Part shown: positions 5,719 to 7,138 of the stretch, piece after piece
Layout of the letters: each line of letters begins with the position of its first letter
How positions within the stretch are numbered: the stretch's first letter is position 1
Origin: an uncultured Oscillospiraceae bacterium
Lineage (GTDB): Bacteria > Bacillota > Clostridia > Oscillospirales > Oscillospiraceae
Length of the DNA: 7,138 nt
Assembly (NCBI GenBank): GCA_934573945.1
Contig: CAKTMQ010000087.1
Location: forward strand, 1 to 7,138
Reading direction: 5' to 3'
The notes under the pieces: generated by a model
What the model saw: the letters and a program-made list of their open reading frames with translations, nothing else
Told to the model about the DNA's origin: nothing
Database searches by the model: none
Translations under genes and position numbers: made by a program

Positions 5719-5763
5719 ACTACTTGTAATAAAAATGGTGCGGACAGCGCGACGGAACGTTTT

Positions 5764-6273
5764 TTACTCCGCCAGTTCAAATGTGTCCCGCTGGTTCACG
5801 GCGTCCAGTGCCAGCTGGGCGCGGGACAGCTCGTCGCTGACCTTTGCGTAGTCGGCTTCGACTGCCGCCAAGTCGTAGTTGGCGTAGGAGTAGTCGATGA
5901 TGTTGGACTGCCGGCCATACTGTTCCTCCACACGCTGCTTAGGCAGGCGGGCTTTCATATCGGCCAGCTTGTTCTTGCGCTGGGTCAGTTGGGGAATGTA
6001 GATCAACATCTCATCGATGGTCATACCGAAGTCAGGGATAACATGAGTGGCGTTGAACACGTTGATGGCGTGCTTCACCTTGCGGATGCGCTGTTCCAGC
6101 TCTGCCAATTTCTTCTGCGTGTCGGCGTAGTCGTAGGCGGGGCGCACGGACTCCACATCCTCGCCCATGGCGGCGCGGAAGTCCTTGCTGCGGTTCTCCT
6201 TGTCCAGCAGGGCAGCGTGCTCGTCGTTGAGCTTTTTCAGCAGCTTGTTGGCCTGTGCGGAGGTATATGTCAT
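5764..6273 (-). CDS. Small coiled-coil protein, DIP1984-like (DUF6847 type)
   Basis: A 169-residue soluble protein, mostly helical. Helices at about 5-30 and 50-70 are followed by INVFNATHVI (70-79), then GMTIDEMLIYIPQLTQRK (83-100), then a C-terminal pair of helices ending FELAE. This order (two helices, an 'IN..NAT' turn, a 'GMT..E' helix with an 'R(D/K)xL' stretch, C-terminal helices) resembles the DIP1984 family, whose function is unknown. The resemblance is from memory and is moderate. The start at 6273 is supported by AAAGGA about nine bases upstream and a promoter at 6312-6340. A longer frame from a TTG at 6426 has no ribosome binding site and would begin upstream of that promoter. It follows the minus-strand recombinase by 160 bases. 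Confidence 0.75.
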   Translation of the reverse strand: MTYTSAQANKLLKKLNDEHAALLDKENRSKDFRAAMGEDVESVRPAYDYADTQKKLAELEQRIRKVKHAINVFNATHVIPDFGMTIDEMLIYIPQLTQRKNKLADMKARLPKQRVEEQYGRQSNIIDYSYANYDLAAVEADYAKVSDELSRAQLALDAVNQRDTFELAE

Positions 6274-6311
6274 GGTCGTTCGTCCTTTCTTTTTTGTGAA
6301 TTTCTGCTCCC

Positions 6312-6340
6312 ATTGTACCTGATTTTGCGGCATAAGTCCA
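6312..6340 (-). promoter_or_regulatory. Promoter of the DIP1984-like gene
   Basis: On the minus strand TGGACT (6340-6335) and TACAAT (6317-6312) are 17 bases apart. Transcription would start near 6305, about 30 bases before the ATG at 6273. The -35 is only a partial match (four of six) and the -10 is good. This supports the shorter 169-residue start. Confidence 0.55.
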
Positions 6341-6433
6341 GCGGATGATGGTGCTTTCTCCGGCGGCTTGTCCACGTATTCGCGGTGTCCGTCAGGGTAC
6401 AGTAACTTGCCGTCCTTTCGTATCAAATTTGCT

Positions 6434-7138
6434 TTACACCGCCCAGATGATCTCCGCGCTGTCCTCCGCCACCTCGATGCGACGGATAAACTGGGCGGCC
6501 ACAGCCTTTTTCTCCTCGAAGGACAGCTCGCTGAACATCAGCTTTTCCGGTAGCGGAACGCGGCCAGCTTCGCGCCGCTGGGCCTGCCGGAGCGCTTCGC
6601 GCTCCTTTTCGATTTTCCCCAGCGCCTTCTGCAGATAGGACGCGGGCAGATCTTCGCTCTCGGCAAAGGCGTCCATCAGGCGTTCGGCGCGGCGATCCAG
6701 CTCCAGCAGCCGCTGGGTGTAGCTGTCCTCCTCCGGCTTCGGCACAACGGGCTCTTGCGGACACTGAGCCAATAGCTTTTCGATTTCTGTCTGCACCACC
6801 GCTTCCAGCTCTGTCAGCTTAACGTGGATGGCGGCGTCGCAGCGGTTCATATTGTACCGCCCACTGCACGCCAGATAGCGATAGGACTTGTCCGCCACAA
6901 CGGACAAGCTGTAGCCGCACTTGGCGCATTTCAGCAGGCCGGACAGCCATGTGTGCTTTCCCTTGCCGCTGTTGCCCACCTGACGGTTGTGAGCCAGCTT
7001 TGTCTGCACCGCCAGAAACAGCGGCGACGGCACGATGCCCACGCTGTTCAGCACGGACGCTCGATGGTTCTCGGTCTTGGTGTACTTCCGCGCGTTGGCC
7101 TCCCGCTTGCCCACCAGCAGCACGCCGTGTACGCCGTC
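6434..7138 (-). CDS. Second large serine recombinase, C-terminal part (N-terminus outside window)
   Basis: The minus-strand frame is open from the window edge to a TAA at 6434-6436 and gives 234 residues of the C-terminal half. The visible start, DGVHGVLLVGKREANARKYTKTENHRA, is the end of a recombinase DNA-binding domain. A zinc ribbon follows with Cys71, Cys74, Cys91 and Cys100 of the visible part (LKCAKCG ... YLACSG ... NRC). A coiled coil (about 108-195) and a C-terminal strand ending IRRIEVAEDSAEIIWAV come next. The catalytic resolvase domain must lie beyond base 7138, so activity cannot be judged. It is clearly divergent from the recombinase at 236-1786 and lies in the opposite orientation, so the two are not recent duplicates. 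The GTG at 7123 is internal, not the start. Confidence 0.88.
   Translation of the reverse strand, partial: DGVHGVLLVGKREANARKYTKTENHRASVLNSVGIVPSPLFLAVQTKLAHNRQVGNSGKGKHTWLSGLLKCAKCGYSLSVVADKSYRYLACSGRYNMNRCDAAIHVKLTELEAVVQTEIEKLLAQCPQEPVVPKPEEDSYTQRLLELDRRAERLMDAFAESEDLPASYLQKALGKIEKEREALRQAQRREAGRVPLPEKLMFSELSFEEKKAVAAQFIRRIEVAEDSAEIIWAV

Noticed and set aside
5601..5735. CRISPR array or integron attC site
   Set aside because: There are only two 14-base copies, with dissimilar flanks, no regular spacers, no cas genes or integrase, and no attC core sequences.
5462..5851. 129-codon plus-strand frame over the hairpin region
   Set aside because: It translates stem-loops and runs into the minus-strand gene. 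There is no ribosome binding site, and the apparent 'IEHG' repeats are only the repeated DNA motif.
5764..6426. Longer 220-residue version of the minus-strand gene from a TTG
   Set aside because: There is no ribosome binding site at the TTG, and the predicted promoter and AAAGGA site support the ATG at 6273. The extra 51 residues are open but unsupported.

Overview
The window looks like a gut-type Clostridia (Bacillota) chromosome carrying accessory, recombinase-rich DNA. The grounds are GC-rich genes with strong AGGAGG-type ribosome binding sites, AT-rich spacers with sigma-A-like promoters, a large serine recombinase of the TnpX/TndX general type, and DUF4143 ATPase and class II Fic genes of a kind common in that group. 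Taxonomy below this level cannot be read from the sequence.

Layout. Bases 1-1786 are a plus-strand recombinase module: the tail of an unknown gene, a 40-residue ORF coupled to it by an ATGA overlap, then an intact 516-residue large serine recombinase. After a short AT-rich stretch with a well-formed promoter comes a 399-residue AAA-type ATPase with a C-terminal DUF4143 domain (1915-3114), closed by an intrinsic terminator. Bases 3115-3421 hold a degenerate direct repeat, an extended -10 promoter and a strong hairpin. The hairpin abuts a both-ends-truncated NodB-type polysaccharide deacetylase fragment (3422-3766). About 370 bases of apparently decayed or non-coding DNA follow. Then comes a 389-residue Fic AMP-transferase-type protein (4154-5323) with its own promoter, operator-like repeats and a C-terminal winged-helix-like region. 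Bases 5324-5763 hold no convincing gene but contain several stem-loops, including two hairpins that share a 14-base motif. The right end is on the minus strand: a partial second serine recombinase (6434-7138, N-terminus outside the window), then a small coiled-coil protein resembling the DIP1984 family (5764-6273). That gene has its own promoter, and a minus-strand terminator lies at 5551-5589.

How it fits together. Two serine recombinases point at each other and bracket a patchwork of independently promoted genes (ATPase, Fic) and debris (deacetylase fragment, hairpins). This is best explained by repeated insertion into an integrative element. The ATPase and Fic genes share the same -35/-10 hexamers and spacing (TTGCAT, 17 bases, TATACT), but nothing shows that they act together. 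No CRISPR array, tRNA or rRNA was recognised, and I see no proof of a new biological system. The most promising leads are the repeated-motif tandem hairpins at 5611-5718, the putative Fic autoregulatory operator at 4111-4140, and the non-canonical inhibitory motif of the Fic protein.
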